Below, piece after piece: positions 1 to 6,451 of a stretch of DNA of 10,398 nucleotides. The stretch lies in the NCBI GenBank assembly GCA_021782195.1, contig JAJXVI010000036.1, forward strand, positions 1 to 10,398, given 5' to 3'. Within the stretch, counting starts at the first letter, position 1; each line of letters starts with the position of its first letter. The notes under the pieces are model-generated. The model was not told where the DNA came from. It saw nothing but the letters and a program-made list of their open reading frames with translations, and ran no database searches. Both the position numbers and the translations under genes were made by a program. This stretch comes from a bacterium. GTDB taxonomy: Bacteria > Vulcanimicrobiota > Xenobia > RGZZ01.

Positions 1-477
1 AAGCTGTACTCCGGCAACACACGCAATCCCAAGGAGCTCGCAAGCTTCAACAAGGAACTTGCCCTTCTCGGTACCCAGAAAGGCGAACTCGAAGAACGCG
101 TCCTGCAGCTGATGGATGAGGTAGAAGCCACCATAACCGACCTCACGGCGCTCGAAGGCCGACTCTCACGCGCCCGCAAGGAACTTGACGCACAGCGCCA
201 ACAGACGCAGAGCGTACGAGACCAGTTCGAAGAGCAGCTCGGAGAGCTCGTGGAGAAACGCAACCAGATGGTGGCCGAACTGGTGGAGAGCGACAACAGC
301 CTCCTGATTCGCTACGAAGCGCTCCGCAAGCGAAAGGACGGGGTTGCCGTCGCCCGCCTGGAAGCCAACAACTGCGGCGAATGCGGAACCGGCCTGCCAG
401 ACTCCATCCGAAGGCGCGTTCAGGAGCGGCAACTCGTATACTGCTCCTCCTGCGAGCGCATCCTGTTCACCGACTGA
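1..477 (+). CDS. C4-type zinc ribbon / coiled-coil protein (DUF164 family), 5' end missing
   Basis: The reading frame is open from the first base of the window, so the true start lies to the left; 158 residues are visible. The visible part opens with the family-typical LYSGNTRNPKEL stretch (residues 2-13), followed by a long heptad-like helical region rich in E, L, R and K (about 15-115), which is a predicted coiled coil. A C-terminal zinc ribbon follows with two cysteine pairs, CGEC (125-128) and CSSC (148-151), the second followed by ERIL as usual in this family. Family members are about 230-250 residues, so roughly the first third is missing. Proteins of this group are thought to bind nucleic acid or a protein partner; the precise role is not known. 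The gene converges with the membrane phosphatase gene, with 97 bases between their stops. Confidence 0.9.
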   Translation, partial: KLYSGNTRNPKELASFNKELALLGTQKGELEERVLQLMDEVEATITDLTALEGRLSRARKELDAQRQQTQSVRDQFEEQLGELVEKRNQMVAELVESDNSLLIRYEALRKRKDGVAVARLEANNCGECGTGLPDSIRRRVQERQLVYCSSCERILFTD

Positions 478-574
478 GACCCGTGCACCGACTGCGCCGT
501 GTTCTTCAGTGGCGCGAAGGTGTTCACCGACCGTATTCGTTTCCCAGACTGCGCCCCTTCCCGGCGAAACTGCG

Positions 575-1864
575 TCAGACGAGCTCGAGTTCCGCCACCC
601 CGGGCATTGCATTGCGGTCTTCCATCACGTCCACCGTACTGTTGGCCAGCCAGTCCTCAAGCACAAGTGAACCAACAACCACGAGGCAAACGGTCGAGAA
701 CGTCACGGCCGGATGGGTGGATGCGAACACCGGAGCATGAAATACAAGCGCGCTCCAGACCGCGAAGAGGCCGCCACCGAGACCGAACGAAACCATCCGA
801 GACAGGCGGTTCCTGCCCGACTGCCGGTTGACGGCGCCAAAAAAGGCCACCACGTACGGCACCGAGCCGACGAGATCCACCCCGTAGTGCCCGACGTTGA
901 GCGTCGACAGAATCATGGTACAGACATAGAGGAACAGGAAGACGCGAACACGAGGGTCTACCCGACGAACCCCCAGGAAGACCGCCAGGGTCCATCCGAG
1001 ATGAAGTGACGGGTAGCAGTTTCTTGCATAGCCGATCGCTTCGTGGTATGGAACCGGTGTTGTCACAAGCGGCAGAGGACCGTTCGGAAAATTTGCGTCA
1101 CCCACGAACAGGTTGATCCCGATCATCGGAAACAGCCAGTAGCACAGAAACCCGACCGTGCCGATCACCATGAAGTGCAACGTGAGGTGGCCGTACGTCG
1201 ACTCAGGGTTCTTCAGACCCAGAAGCACGGCCGTGATCATCAGGAGCGGCAACTCATTGTAGGTATAGAACGCAATGTAGGGCATCACCGTGCCATTGCG
1301 CATGATCCGGGCCGCTTCCGCGGCCGGCTGGAACCCGAAAGTTCCGTCCACCTTGTAGCCAAACTGATCGTACACCATCGGTGCGTGATGAATGACCACA
1401 ATGTGAAGCCAGGTGCTGACGTGCGGGAAGAAAAGCATGACCAGCGAGAGCAGGAACATCCCCCGAGCCCAGAGGCGCTCGTCGCCGCGCGAGTTGAAGA
1501 ATCTCCATGCCATCCCGCAAATCGCACACAGGGCGGCGGCAAACCCTACCGCGCCAAAACGGTCAAAGGTAGACCAGGAAGCTGGGTGTGACCAGAAAAA
1601 GCGATACACCTCGCCGGCCAGACCGAGCGAATAGACCCAGAGGGCTTCCCCTCTGCGAAACGGCATGGTCGCGTAGCACATCACCATGCCAAGACACAGG
1701 GAGTTGTACATCACGTTGTCGATGCTCCCGTAGAAGCGATCGATGCTCACGTTGACGAAGCCCGTTGCAATTCCCAGGGCCAGAAACGCCGACCCGCCGA
1801 GAATCATGATTGCTGGCAGGCTGAGGGCCTTGACGGCGTCACGCTGATCTAAGGTCAGCGTCAT
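575..1864 (-). CDS. PAP2/Aur1-type membrane phosphatase or lipid phosphotransferase
   Basis: A 429-residue integral membrane protein with many hydrophobic segments (for example about 18-37, 105-120, 135-150, 205-217, 230-245, 308-322, 333-345, 360-378 and 390-404). Near the C-terminal third it carries the catalytic motifs of the PAP2 superfamily in the inositolphosphotransferase/Aur1 style: YPSLH (284-288, with Ser286 and His288) and GHYGVD (325-330, with His326 and Asp330). In that family the second histidine forms a phospho-enzyme and phosphate or a phospho-headgroup is moved between lipids. The exact substrate cannot be read from sequence; phosphatidic acid-like lipids, undecaprenyl diphosphate and inositol phospholipids are all possible. 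The frame stays open to 2062, but the upstream 66 residues are Arg/Pro-rich and lie in intergenic-looking sequence. I chose the ATG at 1864, which directly precedes the first hydrophobic region; its upstream GGCGAG is a weak ribosome site, so the start is only moderately sure. Confidence 0.85.
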   Translation of the reverse strand: MTLTLDQRDAVKALSLPAIMILGGSAFLALGIATGFVNVSIDRFYGSIDNVMYNSLCLGMVMCYATMPFRRGEALWVYSLGLAGEVYRFFWSHPASWSTFDRFGAVGFAAALCAICGMAWRFFNSRGDERLWARGMFLLSLVMLFFPHVSTWLHIVVIHHAPMVYDQFGYKVDGTFGFQPAAEAARIMRNGTVMPYIAFYTYNELPLLMITAVLLGLKNPESTYGHLTLHFMVIGTVGFLCYWLFPMIGINLFVGDANFPNGPLPLVTTPVPYHEAIGYARNCYPSLHLGWTLAVFLGVRRVDPRVRVFLFLYVCTMILSTLNVGHYGVDLVGSVPYVVAFFGAVNRQSGRNRLSRMVSFGLGGGLFAVWSALVFHAPVFASTHPAVTFSTVCLVVVGSLVLEDWLANSTVDVMEDRNAMPGVAELELV

Positions 1865-2073
1865 CTCGCCGGGTTCAAAGAATAGAAGTGAAGATAGTCT
1901 TTTCACGATGCGTGCGGGTGCTTCGCCGCAAAGCCCACCCACTCCCTCCCCGCCCGAGACGGCATCGCACCGCGTGGCATCCCGCACGCGAGGGGCGCGC
2001 GGGTGCGAAAACGCACGAACCGCTCGCAAGCAACGTCCCCGAAACCGGGCAGGCGCAAGCACGGATCACGCTA

Positions 2074-2601
2074 TCAGCCCGACTGCCCCGAGTCCGGTAG
2101 CGTGACCGGCCGCTTTGCGCCTTTGCGACGAAACACGTCGGTTTTCAAGCTTGCGACGCGATCCAGAAACAGGATGCCGTCAAGATGATCGTTCTCGTGC
2201 TGCACGGCGATAGCCTCGAGCGCGTGGCTCTCCATCTCGAACTTGCGACCTTCCTCGTCGTACGCGCGGAACCGAATGCGCTCGGCCCGAAGCACGTTTG
2301 CCGTGAACTCGGGGATGGAAAGACAGCCTTCCCGAATGATGCGACGGTCATGCAGCTCCAGGATCTCAGGATTCACGGCGATGATCCGTCGCCTTTCCGG
2401 AAACTTCGCAGACACATCGATGACCAGAACCCGGCGCAACACGCCAATCTGAGGGGCAGCCAGACCGACCCCCGGACTCGCGGAAAGCGTCTCACAGAGG
2501 TCGGCGACCAGGGAGCGCAGGTCGCCATCGAACGCCTCGACCGGTGCGCAATGTTTTTTCAGGCGAGAATCCGGGTACAAAAGAAGCTCACGAACTGCCA
2601 C
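2074..2601 (-). CDS. def: Peptide deformylase
   Basis: Removes the N-terminal formyl group from nascent proteins at the ribosome exit, using a bound metal. All three family motifs are present: GVGLAAPQIG (44-53), EGCLS (91-95, metal ligand Cys93) and HENDH (135-139, ligands His135 and His139, catalytic Glu136). The length of 175 residues is normal, including a basic tail after the last conserved helix. The start is GTG, directly next to the TAG of the upstream ACT-domain gene with no spacing, and a GGTGG-rich ribosome site lies inside the end of that gene, so translation is probably coupled. No fmt gene is next to it, although def-fmt pairs are common elsewhere. A 209-base gap follows before the membrane phosphatase gene. 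Confidence 0.96.
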   Translation of the reverse strand: MAVRELLLYPDSRLKKHCAPVEAFDGDLRSLVADLCETLSASPGVGLAAPQIGVLRRVLVIDVSAKFPERRRIIAVNPEILELHDRRIIREGCLSIPEFTANVLRAERIRFRAYDEEGRKFEMESHALEAIAVQHENDHLDGILFLDRVASLKTDVFRRKGAKRPVTLPDSGQSG

Positions 2602-3156
2602 CTACAGTTCCACCGTCTCCACCGGATGCGCCGTGATCTCCACGCCCATCTCGCGACCCAGATCACCAAGGCTGTGATTGAGGCGCTCTCCCGTCACACC
2701 GACCGGCAACTCGACCTCGAGCACGAGCTGATAGAGCGGGTCCACCCCCGGCGCTTGCGAACGGTGAGTCACAACGTCGGTGATGTTCACACCGAGCAGC
2801 GCGAGAAGATTTGCCACGCGATAGACGAGACCGGGCCTGTCGGCCCCGTACAACGAGATGAGGTACGGTTCTTCCGGCTCGTCTGCCGGCGAGGTCACGG
2901 ATGGCGCAGCGAGAGGCTTGACGTGAATGCACAACTCGAGCACCCGGGCCAGCGCCTCGAACCGCTCGCGAAGATGCGAAAGCCGCTCGGGGTCGACGCT
3001 CGCAATCACGAGCATGGCGAACTCCCCTTCAAGGCGCGTCATTGATGAGTCTTCCAGGTTTGCCCCGACCTCATAGAGAACTCGCGTCACCGCTGCAACA
3101 ATCCCCGGACGATCTTTTCCCGAGGCGGACACCAGAATGGATGCTTCATCGCTCAT
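2602..3156 (-). CDS. Double ACT-domain regulatory protein, GcvR-like
   Basis: A 184-residue soluble protein made of two ACT domains: about residues 6-80 (opening ILVSASGKDRPGIVAAV) and about 97-182 (opening LISLYGADRPGLVYRV), joined by a Pro/Ala/Glu linker. ACT domains bind small ligands, usually amino acids. The tandem arrangement and the paired DRPG turns match the group that includes GcvR, the glycine cleavage repressor partner of E. coli. There is no DNA-binding domain, so any regulation would act through a partner or by sensing. The ATG overlaps the TGA of the stalk-domain gene (ATGA, 3153-3156), with GGGGAG about 11 bases upstream as a ribosome site. Its TAG abuts the start of def. That it responds to glycine or another amino acid is inference. 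Confidence 0.88.
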   Translation of the reverse strand: MSDEASILVSASGKDRPGIVAAVTRVLYEVGANLEDSSMTRLEGEFAMLVIASVDPERLSHLRERFEALARVLELCIHVKPLAAPSVTSPADEPEEPYLISLYGADRPGLVYRVANLLALLGVNITDVVTHRSQAPGVDPLYQLVLEVELPVGVTGERLNHSLGDLGREMGVEITAHPVETVEL

Positions 3157-3713
3157 GCGTGCACATGTCTCCCCTTCGTGTGGTTGATGGCTGGGGCCGT
3201 GATGCTCACTTCGTGCGTCACCGGATTCCAGTCAACCGACGCACCAAGCGCCTCTCCCAGAAAACGCAGGGGAACGAGGGTTCGACCGTGAACCTCGACC
3301 GCCGGCGTCAGCATGACGGTCGTCTGTCCGTTGACTTTCGCAAGCGTGTTTCCAACGGTCAGTTCCACCGTGGTCGCTCCGCGGGTGGCCGTAACGAGAC
3401 CTGTACTCGGCTGAAAATCGACCCGCGCGCCGATCTTCTCGAATACGCCGCGCAGCGGCACGTAAACGCCACCATCATACATCATCGGCGGAACGTCAAA
3501 GCGGACGGTCGCCCCGTTCACCACAACCTCAATCGGCGCCGTTCCGGGAACCCCGATGGTGGGCAGAGCGGGAATGCGGGGCGCCGGGGGCGCGGAAAGC
3601 CCGGGAGAGGACGCGGCAACCACGCAACCCAGGACCAGCACGAAGCCAGTCACGGCGCGAAGAGGACGCCAGCGTGCGCATCGCTTCCTCGCTCCTGGCG
3701 CCTCACCCATCAT
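3153..3713 (-). CDS. Secreted stalk-domain protein (copper amine oxidase N-terminal-like domain)
   Basis: With the ATG at 3713 this is 186 residues. A basic N-terminus is followed by a hydrophobic stretch (about 21-35) and an Ala/Ser/Pro region, so it is probably exported. A C at residue 30 in VLGC could be a lipobox but the residue at -2 is unusual; cleavage near LSA (39-41) is the alternative. The rest (about 61-173) is the stalk or copper amine oxidase N1 domain: VVVNG, a short hairpin, VYVPLRGVFEKIGARVDF, then the second repeat-like half with LVPLRFLGEALGASVDWNP and VSITA. Such domains sit on cell-surface proteins and probably bind other extracellular parts; no catalytic domain is attached. 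The frame stays open to 3899 but that would overlap the upstream gene. Two ATGs (3713 and 3710) lack a good ribosome site. A strong one precedes an ATG at 3681 in another frame. Confidence 0.82.
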   Translation of the reverse strand: MMGEAPGARKRCARWRPLRAVTGFVLVLGCVVAASSPGLSAPPAPRIPALPTIGVPGTAPIEVVVNGATVRFDVPPMMYDGGVYVPLRGVFEKIGARVDFQPSTGLVTATRGATTVELTVGNTLAKVNGQTTVMLTPAVEVHGRTLVPLRFLGEALGASVDWNPVTHEVSITAPAINHTKGRHVHA

Positions 3714-3855
3714 GGCGGAACAACGCCATCGACTTCGGGCGCACCCCGCGCGCGTCTTCCCCGCTGCTAGCGCATCACCGTTTTCGACCTGGGGACGTCT
3801 CACCCCGCTGCCACCAGGAGCCTCCACGTAAGTCAGCACAAAACGCAGCCTCGTC

Positions 3856-4287
3856 TCAATTCTCGGCCGCGGAAACACGCGCCGCGTGCTTCGGTCCACG
3901 ATACTTGACCAGCCGAATCAGGGTGGCCTCGGCGTCAGACCGATACTCCATCTCGTCCATCAGGTGTTTCATCAACAGCATGCCCATCCCCCGTTCCGTG
4001 GAGGAGTCGAGGGCAAACAGTCCGGGGGCCACACCGGCGTGAACCTGAGAAAGTTCGACCACAACACGGTTGGCATCGATCCGCGTGGAAACGGTCAGAG
4101 GACTCACTTCCGACGGATGAAACGTTCCATAGGCCTCGCCAATTGCCGTCTTCAGATCGTCGATCTCCTCGACGTCAAATGAAAGGCCGTTCGCGATACC
4201 CGCCATGACCAGGCGCACCACGCGTACGAACTCGGCCCGCGCAGGAACCGTCAGTTCAATCGTCCGGTTTTCCGTATCTACAACCAT
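3856..4287 (-). CDS. RsbW-like anti-sigma / GHKL ATPase-fold protein, degenerate ATP site
   Basis: A 143-residue protein of the RsbW/SpoIIAB serine-kinase anti-sigma group. It opens with IELTVPARAEFVRVVRLVMAGIANGLSF (split here as residues 10-37), then EIDDLKTAIGEA (41-52), and later the G-box-like ERGMGMLLMKHLMDEMEYRSD region (99-118). Working members bind ATP through an Asn four residues after the N-box Glu and through a DxGxG motif. Here the Asn position is Thr55 (EAYGT) and the stretch VHAGVAPG (82-89) replaces DxGxG. It may therefore bind its sigma factor or antagonist without kinase activity. The start at 4287 is favoured by GAGGTGG just upstream; the longer ATG at 4332 would run through a hairpin. 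No sigma factor or RsbV-type antagonist gene is adjacent in the window. Confidence 0.8.
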   Translation of the reverse strand: MVVDTENRTIELTVPARAEFVRVVRLVMAGIANGLSFDVEEIDDLKTAIGEAYGTFHPSEVSPLTVSTRIDANRVVVELSQVHAGVAPGLFALDSSTERGMGMLLMKHLMDEMEYRSDAEATLIRLVKYRGPKHAARVSAAEN

Positions 4288-4305
4288 GCTCCACCTCACT
4301 CGAGG

Positions 4306-4324
4306 CGCGACCGAAACGGTCGCG
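4306..4324 (-). promoter_or_regulatory. Perfect 8-bp hairpin in the leader of the RsbW-like gene
   Basis: Arms 4306-4313 and 4317-4324 are exact reverse complements (CGCGACCG with CGGTCGCG) around a 3-base loop. It lies 19-37 bases upstream of the ATG at 4287, just before the ribosome site. A second small stem, CCUC-GAGU-GAGG, sits between it and the ATG and includes the GAGG of the ribosome site. Together they could hide the ribosome site; function is inference. Confidence 0.45.
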
Positions 4325-4522
4325 TCGATCAACGTCCGGGAAAGGAAATTCCGTCATTTCTCCCGACATCGCCGGCTCGGGGTGACGCGGAGCAGGTTTG
4401 ACCGCTCTCCGTGTAGACCCGACCATCGCCGTAAATTATCCACCGGCGCACAGTTCCGAAACCCCGGCTTGACGCCATGAGACCTCACAGCGCCACAACC
4501 AGCGTACCCGTTACGAAAACTG

Positions 4523-5383
4523 TCAAACGTTCCCGCACTCCATAAGGAAGTAATGCCCGCTCGTCTCAAGACGCTTCAACCGCATCTTGAGATTCATCGG
4601 CGCCAGCTTGATCACGTCCACGGTCGTCACGCCATCCTTGAAGGCCACTCCCGGGCGATTGACCTTGTCGGCCACGTTGACCAGGTTGGTCAACGCGTTG
4701 CGCAACCACGCGGGCACGGGGAGAAAACCCAGGACCCGTACGTCGTGCACGGCCACGCGCACGAGATTGTTCTCCACGCCAATGAGCAGGGTCATCTCGA
4801 ACGGCAGTCCTTTGGCCTTGCCACGTACCACCAGGTGGTTTCGATTCCGCTCGTTGAAGACAAGCGCCACCTCGTCAATCGGCGTCCCTCGAAGGAACGG
4901 TCCCTTCTGGATCACCCCATTGAGCCAGTCGCGGGAAATGCGCACGGCCAGGTGCTGCACGTCGACGTGGAGCTTGTCCATCAACGAAGGTCGAGGCTCG
5001 GCATCCGCTCCACTCGCCCGGGCTTCTCCCTCTGGCGTCGGAACAGATGCGGGTGGTGACGAGCGTTCGCCGCCCTCGACTCGTGGAAGCGAAAAAGCAG
5101 GCACGGCGGTGGTCTCGCTCCCCTGATGTGGGGGCAGGGAAGCCCTCGCGTCAGACGATTTCCGGGGCGACAACAACTCCTCTTCCGTCACGCCGCTGAC
5201 CGCAATCGCGACGTCGTCCACGAGAACGGCATCGACGTCGCCCAGGCGAACCGCCGACTCCGCCACATGGAGGTCAATGCGCAACGAGTCGCCTTCGAAG
5301 CCGATTGTGACCGATGCGCCGTCGGCTCCGAACTGATTGGCCACGACAGACAGCAGTGTGCCAAGCGAAAACGCCCTGCTCAC
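4523..5383 (-). CDS. LmeA-like (DUF2993-like) soluble lipid-binding-type protein
   Basis: A 286-residue protein with no signal peptide or membrane segment. The N-terminal part (1-70) alternates short beta-like strands (VTIGFEGDSLRIDLHVAESAV). A 60-residue Ser/Pro/Ala/Glu linker (about 71-133) has low complexity. The C-terminal domain (about 137-286) has KLHVDVQHLAVRISRDWLNGVI, HLVVRGKAKGLPFEMTLLI, RVLGFLPVPAWLRNAL and a closing VDVIKLAPMNLKMRLKRLE segment. That strand pattern and the DVIKL-like ending resemble the LmeA/DUF2993 phospholipid-binding family, where a beta-rich fold carries lipid. I recognise this by pattern only. The start is GTG overlapping the TGA of the fmdB-type gene (GTGA, 5380-5383), so the pair is probably translated together. 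It could also be an unrelated structural beta protein. Confidence 0.7.
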   Translation of the reverse strand: MSRAFSLGTLLSVVANQFGADGASVTIGFEGDSLRIDLHVAESAVRLGDVDAVLVDDVAIAVSGVTEEELLSPRKSSDARASLPPHQGSETTAVPAFSLPRVEGGERSSPPASVPTPEGEARASGADAEPRPSLMDKLHVDVQHLAVRISRDWLNGVIQKGPFLRGTPIDEVALVFNERNRNHLVVRGKAKGLPFEMTLLIGVENNLVRVAVHDVRVLGFLPVPAWLRNALTNLVNVADKVNRPGVAFKDGVTTVDVIKLAPMNLKMRLKRLETSGHYFLMECGNV

Positions 5384-5787
5384 GCCACCTGTTTCCCCTG
5401 TTCCCCGTTTGCAGATCCGCCCGAACTGCCTTGACTCGCTGACGGTTCCTTCTTCGCGGAACTGTCGGCGGATCCGCTCGCCGCGGGGGCATCTTTGCTC
5501 GACGCGGACGCTTCCTTGCCAGACGCGGCGACTTCCTTGCTTCCGGCGGACGGTTCCTCGCTTGCCGTGGCAGACGTCGCTTCAGAATCCTTCGAACGCG
5601 AACGTCCGTGGCTCCCGTAGTCGTTGACGTGAAAACCGCTGCCTTTGAAGATGATGCCAACGCTCCGAATCACGCGATGATACGGGCCACCGCATTCGGG
5701 ACACTCGGTCAGGGGAGCCTCGCTGATGGTCTGCTTGTGTTCGCGAACCTCGCCGCACGCCGGGCACTTGTAGTCATAGAGGGGCAT
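5380..5787 (-). CDS. FmdB-family zinc ribbon protein with long Ser/Ala tail
   Basis: A 135-residue protein. The first 60 residues are a standard FmdB/CxxC_CXXC_SSSS regulatory zinc ribbon: MPLYDYKCPACGE with CPAC (8-11), then CPEC (29-32), then VGIIFKGSGFHVNDYG. The remaining 75 residues are Ser, Ala, Lys and Glu rich and look disordered. The family is named after a protein in a formamidase cluster and is mostly uncharacterised; metal-dependent regulation of translation or transcription has been proposed. The ATG at 5787 has AGGAGG nine bases upstream; an in-frame ATG at 5808 lies before that ribosome site and is less likely. The TGA overlaps the GTG of the LmeA-like gene. Confidence 0.9.
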   Translation of the reverse strand: MPLYDYKCPACGEVREHKQTISEAPLTECPECGGPYHRVIRSVGIIFKGSGFHVNDYGSHGRSRSKDSEATSATASEEPSAGSKEVAASGKEASASSKDAPAASGSADSSAKKEPSASQGSSGGSANGEQGKQVA

Positions 5788-5814
5788 TTCGCCCGACCTC
5801 CTCGCCATCTTGTA

Positions 5815-5824
5815 GTCTTAAGAC
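5815..5824. repeat. 10-bp perfect palindrome in the fmdB-type leader
   Basis: GTCTTAAGAC reads the same on both strands, 28 bases upstream of the fmdB-type ATG, and overlaps the left arm of the wider inverted repeat. It could be a protein site or chance. Confidence 0.3.
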
Positions 5825-5894
5825 CGTTCGGAACTGCGCGGGGCGATGCACTGCGCACCACGGGAGCGCACGTCTATAGGACCCTCGAACGGTC
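5822..5894 (-). promoter_or_regulatory. Candidate structured leader upstream of the fmdB-type gene
   Basis: A perfect 9-bp inverted repeat (5822-5830 and 5886-5894, GACCGTTCG / CGAACGGTC) encloses 55 bases with further GC-rich short pairings, in the 157-base gap before the fmdB-type gene. On the minus strand a CTATAG/TATAGA sequence lies inside it and could be a -10 element, but I see no good -35. It could be a leader RNA stem, an operator or chance. It does not match a riboswitch that I know. Confidence 0.3.
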
Positions 5895-5906
5895 GATGAG
5901 TAATGC

Positions 5907-5943
5907 GCCACGATGGGTCAGACGTCCTTCCATCGCGAGTGGC
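5907..5943 (-). terminator. Hairpin directly after moaC, possible terminator
   Basis: On the minus strand the RNA right after the moaC stop can form GCCAC/GUGGC and GAUGG/CCAUC stems with a 4-base bulge (ten pairs, loop about 13 bases). There is no clear run of U after it, so a classic rho-independent terminator is not shown. It separates the gatB-moaC unit from the fmdB-type unit. Confidence 0.3.
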
Positions 5944-5944
5944 G

Positions 5945-6451
5945 TCAGGGCGAAGCGTTCCCCGGTGCGTCCGCACGCATCCACACCTCAGACCGTCCCC
6001 CCCTCTTCTCCATCAGCACAACCTGTTCAATGCACATGCCCCGGTCGACAGCCTTGCACATGTCGTAGACCGTGAGCGCTGCGACACAGACCGCCGTGAG
6101 CGCCTCCATCTCCACGCCGGTGCGCCCGACCATGCGAACCCGTGCCCGAATTCGAAGCGCACTCTCCCCGTCGGCCCAGAGGTCCACAACCGCCTCCGAA
6201 AGCGGCAGGCTGTGACACAGCGGAATCAGGCGAGACGTCTCCTTCGCAGCCATGATACCCGCGATACGCGCACACGCAAGCACGTCGCCCTTGGGAACCT
6301 CCCCGTTGACGATCCTCGACAGGGTCGCAGGGGCCATCCGGACGCAGCCCTCGGCGATGGCCTCGCGCACGGTTTCCGCCTTCTCGCTCACGTCGACCAT
6401 GCGCGCGCGTCCCATCGCGTCGAGGTGTGTCAGACCGCCCTCCTCCGTCAC
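5945..6451 (-). CDS. moaC: Cyclic pyranopterin monophosphate synthase
   Basis: MoaC turns the cyclic nucleotide product of MoaA into cyclic pyranopterin monophosphate, the first stable pterin in molybdenum cofactor synthesis. The 168 residues cover the whole family: [16 protein letters not shown] (7-22), KGD (54-56), [13 protein letters not shown] (61-73), LIPLCH (75-80), [10 protein letters not shown] (112-121) and [11 protein letters not shown] (129-139). Expected active-site residues are present by position: Lys54, His80, Glu114, Glu116, Asp130 and Lys133. The usual LCHP is LCHS here. I chose the GTG at 6451 because it overlaps the TGA of the MoeA-type gene (GTGA) and the conserved region starts six residues later; the frame extends to an ATG at 6487 inside that gene, which would add 12 unrelated residues. 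No moaA, moaD or moaE gene is visible. Confidence 0.96.
   Translation of the reverse strand: MTEEGGLTHLDAMGRARMVDVSEKAETVREAIAEGCVRMAPATLSRIVNGEVPKGDVLACARIAGIMAAKETSRLIPLCHSLPLSEAVVDLWADGESALRIRARVRMVGRTGVEMEALTAVCVAALTVYDMCKAVDRGMCIEQVVLMEKRGGRSEVWMRADAPGNASP

Noticed and set aside
478..574. RNase P RNA or another small RNA, because rnpB lies beside this zinc-ribbon gene in some bacteria
   Set aside because: The gap is only 97 bases and the conserved GAGGAAAGTCC-type signature is absent.
478..831. Open frame continuing past the TGA of the zinc-ribbon gene, with a PCTDC motif and a repeat of the FTD ending (possible readthrough or recoding)
   Set aside because: TGA is clearly a stop elsewhere in the window (ATGA and GTGA overlaps), and most of this frame is antisense to the membrane phosphatase gene; only about 32 codons are outside it.
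2003..2016. Small GTGCG/CGCAC hairpin with a 4-base loop after def, considered as terminator
   Set aside because: Only five pairs and no U-run after it on the minus strand; not enough to call.
1865..2062. N-terminal extension of the membrane phosphatase
   Set aside because: Arg/Pro-rich translation unlike a membrane protein start, and no ribosome site; the ATG at 1864 fits better.
2185..3045. 286-codon plus-strand frame
   Set aside because: It is antisense to def and the ACT gene, both recognised with full motifs; typical shadow frame in GC-rich DNA.
4420..4445. GATAAT on the minus strand as a -10 element for the RsbW-like gene
   Set aside because: No acceptable -35 at 16-18 bases upstream; a TTGACA at 4521-4526 is too far away and overlaps the previous stop.
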